Of a stretch of DNA of 64,000 nucleotides, positions 17,460 through 26,327 are shown one piece after another. Within the stretch, counting starts at the first letter, position 1; each line of letters starts with the position of its first letter. The notes under the pieces are model-generated. The model had not been told where the DNA came from and made no database searches. It saw nothing but the letters and a program-made list of their open reading frames with translations. The translations under genes and the position numbers were made by a program. The stretch is from Neomegalonema perideroedes DSM 15528 (GTDB taxonomy: Bacteria; Pseudomonadota; Alphaproteobacteria; Rhodobacterales; Rhodobacteraceae), in contig NZ_KB893664.1 in NCBI RefSeq assembly GCF_000374145.1, positions 5,301 to 69,300 on the forward strand. Direction: 5' to 3'.

Positions 17460-17791
17460 CAGCTGCGGCCTTTCGCGTCGGGGAAGACCGATTGCAGCTT
17501 GCGCCAGTCCTCGATCACATTGGGGGCGTCGGCGCCCCAATCCGGATAGCTGTTCAGGGTGTCGGCCACCTGAGCGGGCCACCAGCAGGGATCCGCGCAG
17601 CCGTAGAGATCGGCCTCCATGGGCTGGCAGAGGTTCGAGAGGGCGCCGAAGGCGTCGATCTCCCAACCGGGGTCGAAGGAGGTGGTGCAGCCCACCAGCG
17701 TGTTCATCGCCGCGACTTCTTCGGCGCGGCCTTCGTCCTGAGCTTCGACGAAGGCTTTCGCCTTGGCGTTGGCGGGGGCGAGATGTTTCAT
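17459..17791 (-). CDS. qhpC: quinohemoprotein amine dehydrogenase gamma subunit, CTQ precursor
   Basis: This encodes 110 residues: a 28-residue leader plus an 82-residue mature chain, the known arrangement. Numbering the mature chain from Met29 puts every crosslinking residue where the Paracoccus enzyme has it. These are Cys7 and Glu16, Cys27 and Asp33, Cys41 and Asp49 (thioethers), and Cys37 and Trp43 (the cysteine tryptophylquinone cofactor). The key stretch reads [15 protein letters not shown]. The start at 17791 overlaps the qhpD stop by 4 nt. Crosslinks are made by QhpD, Trp43 is hydroxylated by QhpG, and the leader is removed by QhpE. There is no Sec signal, so export needs the dedicated route. 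Confidence 0.95.
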   Translation of the reverse strand: MKHLAPANAKAKAFVEAQDEGRAEEVAAMNTLVGCTTSFDPGWEIDAFGALSNLCQPMEADLYGCADPCWWPAQVADTLNSYPDWGADAPNVIEDWRKLQSVFPDAKGRS

Positions 17792-19221
17792 GCCTTGGCT
17801 CTCCTCGGTTCGAGATGGCTGCGGAAAAAGCCGGGATTGGAGCGCATGATCCGGACGTAGGATTCCACGCCGAAATCGACCCAATCCCGCATCAGGTCGC
17901 AATAATGATAGACCGGAGCGAAGGGATCGCCCTGACGGGCGTAGGACTCGTGATAGCAGCCCCCCGCGCAGATCGACCGGATGCGGCAGGTCTTGCAGCC
18001 GAATTGACTGCGGTCCTGCGCGCCCTCGATGAAGGCGGCGAGCTTGGGGATCTCGATTCCGGTCTCGACGTTGCCGTAAGTGGGCTGCTCCGAGCCGACG
18101 AAGCGATGGCAGAGATGCAGATCGCCCTTCTTATCCACCGCCAGCATCCCGAGCCCCGCGCCGCAAGGCACGGCTTTTTTCGTGCCTTGGGCGATGTCGG
18201 TCAGAAGCTGGTGCATGTTCGAGAAGCCGATGTTCTCGCCCCGGCAGGCGGCCTCGACATAGCGGCGGCCGAGGGTCTTCATATCCTCGAAAGCCTGCTT
18301 GAGCCCCGCCTCGTCGAGATTGAAGACCGAAACCGGGCCGGAGGTCGCGGGCCCGAAGCCGACTTCGGCGAAGCCGAGATCGTTCTTGAGGTGGTCGTGA
18401 ATGCCGATGACGTCCGTGACGCCGCGGGTGAGCGTCACGCGCACGCCCACAGGGCGGGCCCTATAGCGCTCCAGCAGCAGCTTCACATTGCGCGCCACGA
18501 GATCATAAGTGCCCTTGCCGCCCACCGTGCGCCGGTTGACGTCATGCAGCGCCTTGGGGCCGTCCATGGAGACGGTCAGGGCGAAGCGATGGGCGTTCAG
18601 CCAGTCGATCATCTGCGCATTGAGCAGGGTGGCGTTGGTGGTCAGCGAGAAATCGACGATCTTGCCCAATTCCGCCGCGCGGGGCTCGGCGTATTCGACC
18701 ATCTGCCGGATCAGCGGATAATTCGAGAGGGGTTCGCCGCCGAAGAAGACGACGTTCACGCGGTCGCGGTCCTTGGCCTGCTTCAGCAGAAGCTCGAAGG
18801 AGGCCCGCGCCGTCTCGAAGGCCATTTTCTCGCCCTTGGCGGGGGTGGTCAGATCCTCCTTATAGCAATAGGTGCAGGCCAGATTGCAGCCGGTGTTGAC
18901 GTTCAGCACGATGGTCGAGAGGGGGATCTCCTCCACCTTGACGATGGGGCGCGGGATCTCCGGGGCGTCGGCGTCGCGCAGGATGTCGAGATCGAGGAAG
19001 CTGCGCAGGCAATCGGCCAGCTCCTGCGGGCCGTGACGCCCGCCGAGCTCCGCCTGCATCAGGCCGCTGCCGACGGTCTTATGGCGGCGAAAGAGGGCGT
19101 AGACGTCGCGGCTGACGGCGTCCATCTCGAAGAGGCTGGTGGTGGGCGGATGCATGAGCATGCTCAGGCCCTCCACCTCCACCTGATGGGCGTTATGCCG
19201 GATGAGGGTGAGTTCTCCCAT
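17788..19221 (-). CDS. qhpD: radical SAM thioether-forming enzyme QhpD
   Basis: This encodes 477 residues. The radical SAM cluster motif is CNLACTYCY at residues 112-120 (Cys112, Cys116, Cys119). A SPASM-type auxiliary-cluster region near the C-terminus has the series [16 protein letters not shown] and a later YHYC. QhpD forms the three intrapeptidyl Cys-to-Asp/Glu thioether bonds in QhpC in the cytoplasm. The first 95 residues match the peptide-recognition part seen in peptide-modifying SPASM enzymes. The gene follows qhpA by 8 nt and overlaps qhpC by 4 nt, so enzyme and substrate are made together. Confidence 0.94.
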   Translation of the reverse strand: MGELTLIRHNAHQVEVEGLSMLMHPPTTSLFEMDAVSRDVYALFRRHKTVGSGLMQAELGGRHGPQELADCLRSFLDLDILRDADAPEIPRPIVKVEEIPLSTIVLNVNTGCNLACTYCYKEDLTTPAKGEKMAFETARASFELLLKQAKDRDRVNVVFFGGEPLSNYPLIRQMVEYAEPRAAELGKIVDFSLTTNATLLNAQMIDWLNAHRFALTVSMDGPKALHDVNRRTVGGKGTYDLVARNVKLLLERYRARPVGVRVTLTRGVTDVIGIHDHLKNDLGFAEVGFGPATSGPVSVFNLDEAGLKQAFEDMKTLGRRYVEAACRGENIGFSNMHQLLTDIAQGTKKAVPCGAGLGMLAVDKKGDLHLCHRFVGSEQPTYGNVETGIEIPKLAAFIEGAQDRSQFGCKTCRIRSICAGGCYHESYARQGDPFAPVYHYCDLMRDWVDFGVESYVRIMRSNPGFFRSHLEPRRAKA

Positions 19222-19229
19222 GGCGGACC

Positions 19230-20783
19230 TCAGCGAATGAGCGCGTCGACGAAACGCTGGACGGTGGCGTAAAGATGCGCCTCGGCTTGCAGGCTGCGGC
19301 CCGCGTCCTCGACCTCGGCGACGACCTTCAGATTGCCGATGTTGTTCGCCATCATCGGCCTTTCCGGATTGGGCCCCGCCACGCCGGGCGTGAAGAGCCC
19401 GTTTTGATCAATGGAGCCGGCGTAATCGGCGTCGCGCATGGCTTCGGCGGCGGCGTCGAAATTCTCGGTGCGCCATTGCGCCGGGAAGCGCCCGACGAAG
19501 ACGTCGTCCTCGGTCGAGGCTTCGCCGTCGGGGCCGTTCAGCCAGCCGAAGGCCTCGAATTGCGCGGGAGTCTTGGGGATCGGGCCGCCGCCGCCGCCGA
19601 CGCGGCTGATCGCCGTCTCAGGCGAGATGCTGATCCGGTCGAGCTTTCCAAAGACCACGAAGGGCTCCGGCGCGGCGGCCTCGCCGAGCGCCAGCGCGAC
19701 CGCCCCCAGCGCTTCAGGCGTCGAGAGCTTCAACTTCACCTCGCGGTCCGAGGCGCTGAGGATCTCCGCCGTCAGGCCCTCGGGAAGCTTGAGTTCGCCC
19801 GTCAGCCCGACGCCCGTGATCAAGACCTCCGCCGTCTCGCCCGCCCGCAGACGACCGGGCGAAATCCCGAGGATGCGCGGCGCGGCGCCTTCTCCGGCGC
19901 GGGCCGCCGTCAGGCGTCCGCCGATCACGTCGCGGCCGAGCTCGAACCAGCGGCCTTCCAGAACGCCGCCCTCCTTGAGGGCGAAGACTTGCCGGATCTC
20001 GCGTTCGGGGCTGGCGAGGCTGGCCCGCCATTCGCCCGCGCCGTAGAGCGCGCCCGAGCCGGTGAAGCTCTCGGAGGCGCCATCGGCGAAATCGAGCCTC
20101 AGGGCGGCGTCGTAACCGCTCTCCGTCGCGGTGAGGGTGAGAAGTCCGGCGTAGTCTCCGCGCCCCGGCTGACGCCCCGCCACAGGCCATTCGCCCGAGA
20201 GGTCCAGATCCGCCGCGGGCGGAGCCTCGCCCAGAGGATAGGTCTCGGCGAGGAAGGGCATGATCTCGTTCTGCGCGATGCCCCACCAATCGCGGTCGCG
20301 GGCGAGGGCCTGATATTCCAGCGTCGGGAATTGCCCGAGATGGAAATTCACCAGATGCCTCCAATCCTCCGGCGTGCGCCTTTGCAGCGCCACGCGGGCG
20401 TAGGAATGGCAGCGCCCGCAGGTTTCGCTCATCCGCGCGTTGGGGCCGAGATCCTGAGCCACCGGTTCGCGTTCGAGGATATAGCGCCAATCCTCGGTCT
20501 CGGCGACGCTCAGGCCGCGCGTGTCGGCGAGATAGCGCACCACGGCGGCGCGCTCCTCGGGCTCCAGAGCGACGCCGTGATTGCGTCCCATGCGCTGGAC
20601 GGTCATGTCCCAGGCTTCGGGCGTCTTGCGCACGGCGTCGATGCGGTCGTATCCGCCCTCCTCGCGGGCGTGGCAGGCGCCGCAGGCGTAATCCAGAACC
20701 TCCGCGCCGTCGGCGGCCCGGGCGGCCCCCGCGCCGAGAAAGACCGCGGTCGTCGCGAGGAGAAGACGCGAAAGCGATGTCAT
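19230..20783 (-). CDS. qhpA: quinohemoprotein amine dehydrogenase alpha subunit, diheme
   Basis: This encodes 517 residues with signal peptide MTSLSRLLLATTAVFLGAG cut near ARA. Two c-type heme sites are present, CGACH at residues 34-38 and CGRCH at 122-126. The rest of the chain contains the Ig-like beta domains of the ~60-kDa alpha subunit. The protein takes electrons from the CTQ of the gamma subunit and passes them to periplasmic acceptors while primary amines are oxidised to aldehydes plus ammonia. It is the first gene of qhpADCBEF. The 201-bp upstream region shared with qhpG holds a pair of inverted 17-bp motifs. Confidence 0.94.
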   Translation of the reverse strand: MTSLSRLLLATTAVFLGAGAARAADGAEVLDYACGACHAREEGGYDRIDAVRKTPEAWDMTVQRMGRNHGVALEPEERAAVVRYLADTRGLSVAETEDWRYILEREPVAQDLGPNARMSETCGRCHSYARVALQRRTPEDWRHLVNFHLGQFPTLEYQALARDRDWWGIAQNEIMPFLAETYPLGEAPPAADLDLSGEWPVAGRQPGRGDYAGLLTLTATESGYDAALRLDFADGASESFTGSGALYGAGEWRASLASPEREIRQVFALKEGGVLEGRWFELGRDVIGGRLTAARAGEGAAPRILGISPGRLRAGETAEVLITGVGLTGELKLPEGLTAEILSASDREVKLKLSTPEALGAVALALGEAAAPEPFVVFGKLDRISISPETAISRVGGGGGPIPKTPAQFEAFGWLNGPDGEASTEDDVFVGRFPAQWRTENFDAAAEAMRDADYAGSIDQNGLFTPGVAGPNPERPMMANNIGNLKVVAEVEDAGRSLQAEAHLYATVQRFVDALIR

Positions 20784-20869
20784 GACGAATTGGCCTCCCT
20801 GGCTGTCCGGCGGCTTTCTGGCGAGCCCGCCCTTGCTGAGGCCATGGAAGACGAGAGCGCGCCGGAATT

Positions 20870-20936
20870 CTTGACATTCACGGCCAAAATCGCGGCTGAA
20901 CGTCGCAGCGCGTCGGTTCTGGCCGAAAATGTCAAG
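20870..20936. promoter_or_regulatory. paired inverted motifs between qhpA and qhpG, candidate QhpR sites
   Basis: The left arm CTTGACATTCACGGCCA (plus strand, 20870-20886) is repeated on the minus strand as CTTGACATTTTCGGCCA (20936-20920), with 2 mismatches in 17. The arms are 33 bp apart and lie 87 bp from the qhpA ATG and 49 bp from the qhpG ATG. Each sits on the strand opposite to the gene it precedes. A third copy lies upstream of the acyl-CoA ligase gene. Assigning them to QhpR is inference. Confidence 0.6.
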
Positions 20937-20984
20937 ATCGGGGGGCGGAGGCGCGCCTTGCTGGGGGTCGAGCAGGGAGGAGCC

Positions 20985-22250
20985 ATGACCCGACAGGAAG
21001 CCTTTGATCTGGCCGTGCTCGGCGGAGGCCCGGCGGGCGCGATTTCGGCTTGGCTCGCCGCGCGCGAGGGGCTGAGGGTCGCGCTGGTCGATCCGGAGAA
21101 GACGCCGCCCCGGCTGGAGGGCCTGAGTCCGCGCCTGCGGCTCTGGCTGGAGGCGCAGGGCCTGCTCGCGGGGTTTTCGGGTCTGATCGGGCCTTTGCGC
21201 CGCGCGGTCGATTGGGGCGAGTCCCCGAATTCGGAAAATCTGGAGTTCGTGGTGGAGCGCGCCGCTTTCGACGCCCATCTGCGCGCCAAAGCGCAAGAGG
21301 CGGGCGCGCGCCTGATCCGTGGAGCGGGGCGGCCCGAGCCGGGGGTCTTGCGTCTGAAGGGCGGGGAGAGCCTCGCGGCGGCGCGGATCCTCGACGCGCG
21401 GGGGCGCAAGGCGGGCGGCGCGCGGGATCTGCGGGCGCCCGCGACTCTGGCGATTTGCGGATGGGCCTTGGCCGAGGGCCTGACGCCGGGGACGCGCGTC
21501 GCGGCGCTGAGGCAGGGCTGGCTCTGGCGCGTCGCTCTGCCCGAGGGGCGGCTTTGGCTGCAATTCTGCGGCGAGGCCGCCGCGCCGGGCGCTCTCGCCG
21601 AACGCCTCGCCGAAGCCTTCCGCGCCGCCGAGCCTCAGGCGCGGGATTTCCGTCTGATCGGACCGCCCCTCGCCCGCGAGGCCGCGCCGATCCTGCCCGA
21701 ACCTGTGGAGGATCTGGATTTTCTCGCCGTGGGAGACGCCTGCGCGGCGATGGATCCTCTGTCGGGCCATGGCCAATTCTGGGCGGTCTCCGGCGCTTTG
21801 GCGGCGGCGGCGGCGCGCCGCACGCGGGCGGCGCGTCCGGGGGCGGAGACGGATCGGCTCTGTCGGGACTTCCTCATGGCGCGAGCCCATGAGACCGCCC
21901 TGCGCAACGCCCGCATCGGCCGCGACTTCATCCGCATGGAGCCTCGCTTTCAGGAGGCGCCCTTCTGGCGCGCCCGCCGCGACTTCCCCGACGACCAGCC
22001 CGCCCATGAGGCTTGCGAAGGCTTTCAGATCGCGCGGGGGCCCGTGGTGCGCGGCGGCCTGATCGAGGAGGCGGAGATTCTGCGCACCCCCCGCACGCCC
22101 GCCGGAATCGGCTGGTTCGGCGAGATTCCCGCCGTCGAGGCCTGGCGGCTCTTCGCGGCGGAGAACAGCGCGCAGAAGCTGGCGGCGCGCTGGGGTCCGG
22201 CGGCTTTGCGTCTGCCCGAGATCTTCGCCCGGGAGGCCGGTCCGGCGTGA
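20985..22250 (+). CDS. qhpG: flavin-dependent monooxygenase QhpG, CTQ biogenesis
   Basis: This encodes 421 residues. An N-terminal FAD Rossmann motif (LAVLGGGPAGAISAWLA) and a second FAD-binding motif near residue 247 (AVGDACAAMDPLSGHG) define a two-domain flavin monooxygenase of the halogenase/hydroxylase type. In the QHNDH pathway QhpG dihydroxylates Trp43 of the crosslinked QhpC on the way to CTQ. The ATG at 20985 has a strong AGGGAGG 4-5 nt upstream. It is divergent from qhpA rather than inside the main operon and converges on the aldehyde dehydrogenase gene across a strong hairpin. Confidence 0.9.
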   Translation: MTRQEAFDLAVLGGGPAGAISAWLAAREGLRVALVDPEKTPPRLEGLSPRLRLWLEAQGLLAGFSGLIGPLRRAVDWGESPNSENLEFVVERAAFDAHLRAKAQEAGARLIRGAGRPEPGVLRLKGGESLAAARILDARGRKAGGARDLRAPATLAICGWALAEGLTPGTRVAALRQGWLWRVALPEGRLWLQFCGEAAAPGALAERLAEAFRAAEPQARDFRLIGPPLAREAAPILPEPVEDLDFLAVGDACAAMDPLSGHGQFWAVSGALAAAAARRTRAARPGAETDRLCRDFLMARAHETALRNARIGRDFIRMEPRFQEAPFWRARRDFPDDQPAHEACEGFQIARGPVVRGGLIEEAEILRTPRTPAGIGWFGEIPAVEAWRLFAAENSAQKLAARWGPAALRLPEIFAREAGPA

Positions 22251-22254
22251 AAAA

Positions 22255-22279
22255 ACGCGCCATGGGCTCCATGGCGCGT
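22255..22279. terminator. bidirectional hairpin between qhpG and aldehyde dehydrogenase
   Basis: A perfect 11-bp stem, ACGCGCCATGG / CCATGGCGCGT, closes a 3-nt GCT loop. It is flanked by AAAAA on the left and CTTTG on the right and sits in the 53-bp gap between convergent genes. It is a plausible terminator for both, more convincing for the minus-strand gene because of the A-tract. Confidence 0.7.
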
Positions 22280-22303
22280 CTTTGTCGGCTGCGCAGGCTG
22301 GTT

Positions 22304-23707
22304 TCAGCGGGCTTCGTTCACAATGCGGATCTGGGTGAATTCATGCAGGCCCTCCTCCGCGAATTCCGAGCCTATGCCGGATTGCTTGGCCCCCGCGAAG
22401 GGGACGTTCGGCCCGAAATCGAGGTGCTTGTTGATCCAGACGGTGCCGCTCTCCATGCGTTCGGCCACGCTGCGCGCCAAGGCGCGGTCGTCGCCCCAAA
22501 CCGAGCCGCCCAAGCCGAAATCAAGGCTGTTGGCGGCGTGCAGCGCCTGTTCGACGTCGCTGAAGCGGATGATCGGCAGAATCGGGCCGAATTGCTCCTC
22601 ATCCACGATCTTGTCGCCGTCCTCGACGTCGGCGACGATGGTCGGGCGGATGAAATAGCCCGGCCTGTCCTCGACCTCGCCGCCCGCCACGATGCGCCCG
22701 TCGGCGCGCGCCGAATCGAGGTAGCCCTTGACCTTTTCATATTGCATGCGGTTCTGAAGCGGCCCGATGGTCGCGCCCTGCCGGAGCCCGTCGTCGACCA
22801 CCGCCGCGTCGGCGAGGCGGCCGAGCTGCGCGCAAACCTCGTCATAGATGGAATCATGCACATAGACGCGCTTGATCGCCAGACAGGTCTGGCCCGCGTT
22901 GAAGAAGGCGCCGCCGAAGATGCCCGGCGCGATCTTCTCGGGATCGGCGCCCGGCAGCACGATGGCCGCGTCGTTGCCGCCGAGCTCCAGCGTCAGACGC
23001 TTGAGGGTGCCCGCCGCGCTGGCCATAACCTTGCGGCCCGTCGCGCTGGAGCCGGTGAAGCTGATCTTCGCCACATCCGGATGTCCCGAGAGCCGCCCGC
23101 CGAGGTCGTTCAGATCCGTGACGATGTTGACCACGCCCGGCGGCAGAAGATCCGCGAGGATCTCGCCGAGGCGCAGGGTGGTCAGGGGCGTGGTGGGGGC
23201 GGGCTTGAGCACCACCGTATTCCCCGCCAGCAGCGCGAAAGGCAGCTTGAAGGCCACGATCAGCAGCGGGAAATTCCACGGAATGATCGCCCCGACCACG
23301 CCCAGCGGACGCCGGAATTGCTGGACCAGCCGCGTTTCGCTGTCCTCGATCACCTTCACCGGCAGATCATAGCCCGCCATCTGCCGGATGAAGACGCAGG
23401 AATAAGCGACCTCCATCTGCGCCTCGGGCAGCGGCTTGCCCTGCTCTTGGGTGAGCAGCTTGGCGAATTCGTCGGCGCGGGCCTCGAAGCGGTCGGCGAA
23501 TTCGAGGATCAGCGCCCGGCGTTCGGAGATGTCGCGGGCGGCCCAAGCCGGGAAGGCGGCTTTGGCGGCGGCCACGGCGGCGTCGAGCTGCGCCTCCGAG
23601 CCGCGCGGCGCGAGGGCGAGCACCTCCTCGGTCGCGGGATTCACGACCTCCATGGTGGAGTCTCCGGCGACCAGAGCGCCGTCGATGAGAAGCCGATATT
23701 CGGACAT
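22304..23707 (-). CDS. NAD(P)-dependent aldehyde dehydrogenase
   Basis: This encodes 467 residues of the aldehyde dehydrogenase superfamily. Visible motifs are IIPWNFPLLIVAFKL (coenzyme region), FTGSSATGR, ELGGNDAAIV with the general-base Glu, the catalytic Cys in FFNAGQTCLAIKR, and EEQFGPILPI. The start at 23707 has GGAGG upstream. It lies 41 bp behind the acyl-CoA ligase gene on the same strand, forming a two-gene unit. In this setting the likely substrates are the aldehydes made from primary amines by QHNDH, oxidised to acids that the neighbouring ligase activates. Substrate choice is inference; the family assignment is firm. Confidence 0.9.
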   Translation of the reverse strand: MSEYRLLIDGALVAGDSTMEVVNPATEEVLALAPRGSEAQLDAAVAAAKAAFPAWAARDISERRALILEFADRFEARADEFAKLLTQEQGKPLPEAQMEVAYSCVFIRQMAGYDLPVKVIEDSETRLVQQFRRPLGVVGAIIPWNFPLLIVAFKLPFALLAGNTVVLKPAPTTPLTTLRLGEILADLLPPGVVNIVTDLNDLGGRLSGHPDVAKISFTGSSATGRKVMASAAGTLKRLTLELGGNDAAIVLPGADPEKIAPGIFGGAFFNAGQTCLAIKRVYVHDSIYDEVCAQLGRLADAAVVDDGLRQGATIGPLQNRMQYEKVKGYLDSARADGRIVAGGEVEDRPGYFIRPTIVADVEDGDKIVDEEQFGPILPIIRFSDVEQALHAANSLDFGLGGSVWGDDRALARSVAERMESGTVWINKHLDFGPNVPFAGAKQSGIGSEFAEEGLHEFTQIRIVNEAR

Positions 23708-23748
23708 GTTTTCCTCCCGGATGGTTTTTAGGGCGTTTTTTTGAAGCT

Positions 23749-25464
23749 TCAGGCGCTTTTCGCCTCCTGAAGGCCGAGCTCCTCGACCATGGCGCGGCGC
23801 ATCAGGAATTTCTGCGGCTTGCCGGTGACCGTCGCGGGCAGATCCGCGCGGATGCGCACGACGGCGGGCGCCTTGTAATGCGCGATCTTCTCGCGGCAGA
23901 ACTCGCGGATCATGGCCTCGGTCAGCGCGGCGCCGGATCTGGGCACGATCCAGGCGCAGACGATTTCGCCGAGCCGCGCGTCCGGAATCCCGAAGACCTG
24001 CGCCTGACTGACCGCCGGATGGGTGAAGAGGAACTCCTCGATCTCGCGCGGATAGACGTTTTCTCCGCCGCGGCAGATCATGTCCTTCGCGCGCCCGGTG
24101 ATGTTGCAATAGCCCTCGGCGTCGAGGCGCCCGAGATCTCCGGTGCGCATCCAGCCCTCGGAATCCACGGCGGCGGCGGTTTGCTCCGGATCCTCCCAAT
24201 AGCCCTGCATGACCGAATAGCCGCGCGTGAGCAATTCGCCCTGTTCGCCCACCGGGACCGCGCGGTCGTCCAGATCGACGATCTTCACCTCGACATGCGG
24301 ATGGACCCGCCCCACCGAGGAGACGCGCTTCTCCAGCGGCGTGCCGACGGAGGACTGGAACGAGACCGGGCTGGTCTCGGTCATGCCATAGGCGATGGTG
24401 ACCTCGGTCATGTTCATCTGAGTCTGGACGCGCCGCATGACCTCGATGGGGCAGGGGGCGCCCGCCATGATCCCCGTGCGCAGGCTGGAGAGGTCATGGC
24501 TGTCGAAATCCGGCGTCTCCAGCATGGCGACGAACATGGTCGGCACGCCGTAAAGCCCCGTGGCGCGCTCGGCGGCCGCCGCCGCGAGGGTCGCCTGCGG
24601 ATCGAAGCCTTCGCCCGGAAGGATCATCGCCGCGCCCTTCGTCACGCAGCCCATGGTCCCCATCACCATGCCGAAGCAATGATAGAAAGGCACGGGAATG
24701 CAAAGCCGGTCCCGCGGGCCGAGGTTCAGCGCGGCGGTGACGGCGTTCGCGTTGTTGACGATGTTGCGATGGGTGAGCGTCGCGCCTTTGGGCAGGCCGG
24801 TCGTGCCGGAGGTGAATTGAATATTGATCGGGTCGTCGCGGTCGAGGGTCGCGCCGATCTTATCGAGCGCGGCGCGGTCGGCGGCCTCGCCCATGGCCTC
24901 GACCTCGCGGAAGCTGCGCAGGCCGGGCGGCGGATCGGCGCTCATGAGAATGGCGCAGCGCAGATCCGGCAGACGCGCCGCCTTCAGCTCCGGCTCGCCC
25001 CGCGCAAGCTCCGGGGCGAGTTCCTGAAGCATGGCGAGGTAATCCGAGCTTTTAAAGCGCTCGGCCAGAACCAGCGCCTTGCAGCCGGTGAGCTTCAGCG
25101 AATATTCCAGCTCGTTCAGCCGATAGGCCGGATTGATCGTCACGAGGATCACGCCGATCCGCGCGGTGGCGAATTGCGTCAGCAGCCATTCCGAGCGATT
25201 GGGCGACCAGATCCCGAGCCGGTCGCCCTTGCCCAGCCCGAGCCGCAGGAATCCCGCCGCGAGGGCGTCGACGCGGCGGGCGAATTCGGCCCAAGTCCAG
25301 CGGAGGCCCTCGGCGGAGAAGACGGCGGCTTCCTCCTCCGGCTGCGCGGCGATGCGCCCGGCGAGAAGCTGCGGAATCGTGACTTCGAGAAGCGGCCTGC
25401 TCCGGTCGCCCCGGACCCAAGACAGGCCCTGCGCCGGAAAGCCGTCGTCGCGCGGCTCCGTCAT
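23749..25464 (-). CDS. AMP-dependent acyl-CoA ligase, ACSF2/FadD-like
   Basis: This encodes 571 residues of the ANL superfamily. The P-loop is FTSGTTGLPKGATLTH, the adenylate motif is YGMTETSPVS, the hinge region is TGDLGRLDAEGYCNITGRAKD, and the C-terminal region ending near TVTGKPQKF carries the catalytic Lys. It activates medium or long carboxylates to acyl-CoA. With the co-oriented aldehyde dehydrogenase downstream and the qhp genes beyond it, it probably channels acids derived from amines into beta-oxidation. About 100 bp upstream there is a copy of the motif also found at qhpA and qhpG. Confidence 0.88.
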   Translation of the reverse strand: MTEPRDDGFPAQGLSWVRGDRSRPLLEVTIPQLLAGRIAAQPEEEAAVFSAEGLRWTWAEFARRVDALAAGFLRLGLGKGDRLGIWSPNRSEWLLTQFATARIGVILVTINPAYRLNELEYSLKLTGCKALVLAERFKSSDYLAMLQELAPELARGEPELKAARLPDLRCAILMSADPPPGLRSFREVEAMGEAADRAALDKIGATLDRDDPINIQFTSGTTGLPKGATLTHRNIVNNANAVTAALNLGPRDRLCIPVPFYHCFGMVMGTMGCVTKGAAMILPGEGFDPQATLAAAAAERATGLYGVPTMFVAMLETPDFDSHDLSSLRTGIMAGAPCPIEVMRRVQTQMNMTEVTIAYGMTETSPVSFQSSVGTPLEKRVSSVGRVHPHVEVKIVDLDDRAVPVGEQGELLTRGYSVMQGYWEDPEQTAAAVDSEGWMRTGDLGRLDAEGYCNITGRAKDMICRGGENVYPREIEEFLFTHPAVSQAQVFGIPDARLGEIVCAWIVPRSGAALTEAMIREFCREKIAHYKAPAVVRIRADLPATVTGKPQKFLMRRAMVEELGLQEAKSA

Positions 25465-25564
25465 GGATGGGATCCTCCCTGATGTCGCGCTTGGGGTCGC
25501 GCCGGGTTTCTCCCGGCGTCTGCGCGCGTGAGCGGACAGGATAGCGCCTGTTCGCCCCGGAGGT

Positions 25565-25590
25565 CGTGATATTTCCGGCCAATTTCGCGG
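25565..25590 (+). promoter_or_regulatory. third copy of the qhp-type motif upstream of acyl-CoA ligase
   Basis: The sequence CGTGATATTTCCGGCCAATT (25565-25584), continuing TCGCGG, matches the left arm at qhpA (20870-20895) at 20 of 26 positions. It lies 101 bp upstream of the ligase ATG on the strand opposite the gene, the same geometry as at qhpA. The rest of the 158-bp gap shows nothing else. Confidence 0.5.
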
Positions 25591-25622
25591 TTCGGCCGGC
25601 GAGATGGGGAGAGGCGGGCCCC

Positions 25623-26324
25623 TCAGACCATCAGATGGCGCTTCACCTGCGGATCGTCGAGATCGGAGGCGGGGCCTTCATGCACGATCTCGCCGCGATC
25701 CATCACGTAGATATGATCCGAGATCTCGCGGCAGAAATCGAGATATTGCTCGACGAGCAGAATGGTCATGCCCATGTCGTCGCGCAGGAACTGGAGCGCG
25801 CGGCCGATGTCCTTGATGATCGAGGGCTGGATGCCCTCGGTGGGCTCGTCGAGGAGCAGAACCTTGGGCCGCGTGGTCAGAGCCCGGCCTATGGCGAGCT
25901 GCTGCTGCTGGCCGCCCGACAAATCTCCGCCGCGCCGCTTGAGCATGGATTTCAGCACCGGAAAAAGCGTGAAGATCGTCTCGGGGATCGAGCGGTCCTG
26001 CGGCTTCAGCGGCGCATAGCCGGTCAGCAGATTCTCGCGCACGCTCAGCAGCGGGAAGATCTCGCGGCCCTGAGGCACATAGCCCAGACCCAGACGCGCC
26101 CGGGCGTAAGGCGGGGATTTGCCCAACTCCGTCTCGCCGATGCGGATCGCGCCCTCGGAGATCCGATGCGACCCGACCACCGCCCGCATCAGCGAGGATT
26201 TGCCCACCCCGTTGCGGCCCAGAACCGAGGTGATCGCCGCCGGACGCGCCGTCACGGAGACGTTCCTCAGCGCCTGAGCGGCGCCGTAATGCAGATTCAC
26301 GGAATCGAGGGTCAGGGCCGTCAT
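25623..26324 (-). CDS. urtE: urea ABC transporter ATP-binding protein UrtE
   Basis: This encodes 233 residues, a LivF-type ATPase with Walker A GRNGVGKS, signature LSGGQQQQLAIGRAL and Walker B VLLLDEPTEGIQPSII. The run LSGGQQQQ and the sequence IQPSIIKDI are typical of UrtE. It works with UrtD in the cytoplasm to power urea uptake through UrtBC. It is the last gene of urtABCDE and starts 3 nt after urtD. Confidence 0.93.
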   Translation of the reverse strand: MTALTLDSVNLHYGAAQALRNVSVTARPAAITSVLGRNGVGKSSLMRAVVGSHRISEGAIRIGETELGKSPPYARARLGLGYVPQGREIFPLLSVRENLLTGYAPLKPQDRSIPETIFTLFPVLKSMLKRRGGDLSGGQQQQLAIGRALTTRPKVLLLDEPTEGIQPSIIKDIGRALQFLRDDMGMTILLVEQYLDFCREISDHIYVMDRGEIVHEGPASDLDDPQVKRHLMV

Positions 26325-26327
26325 GAT

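Noticed and set aside
19275-20984. Upstream extension of the qhpG frame antisense to qhpA
   Set aside because: The start at 20985 has a strong ribosome site and begins the FAD motif; the extension is antisense to a confirmed diheme subunit.
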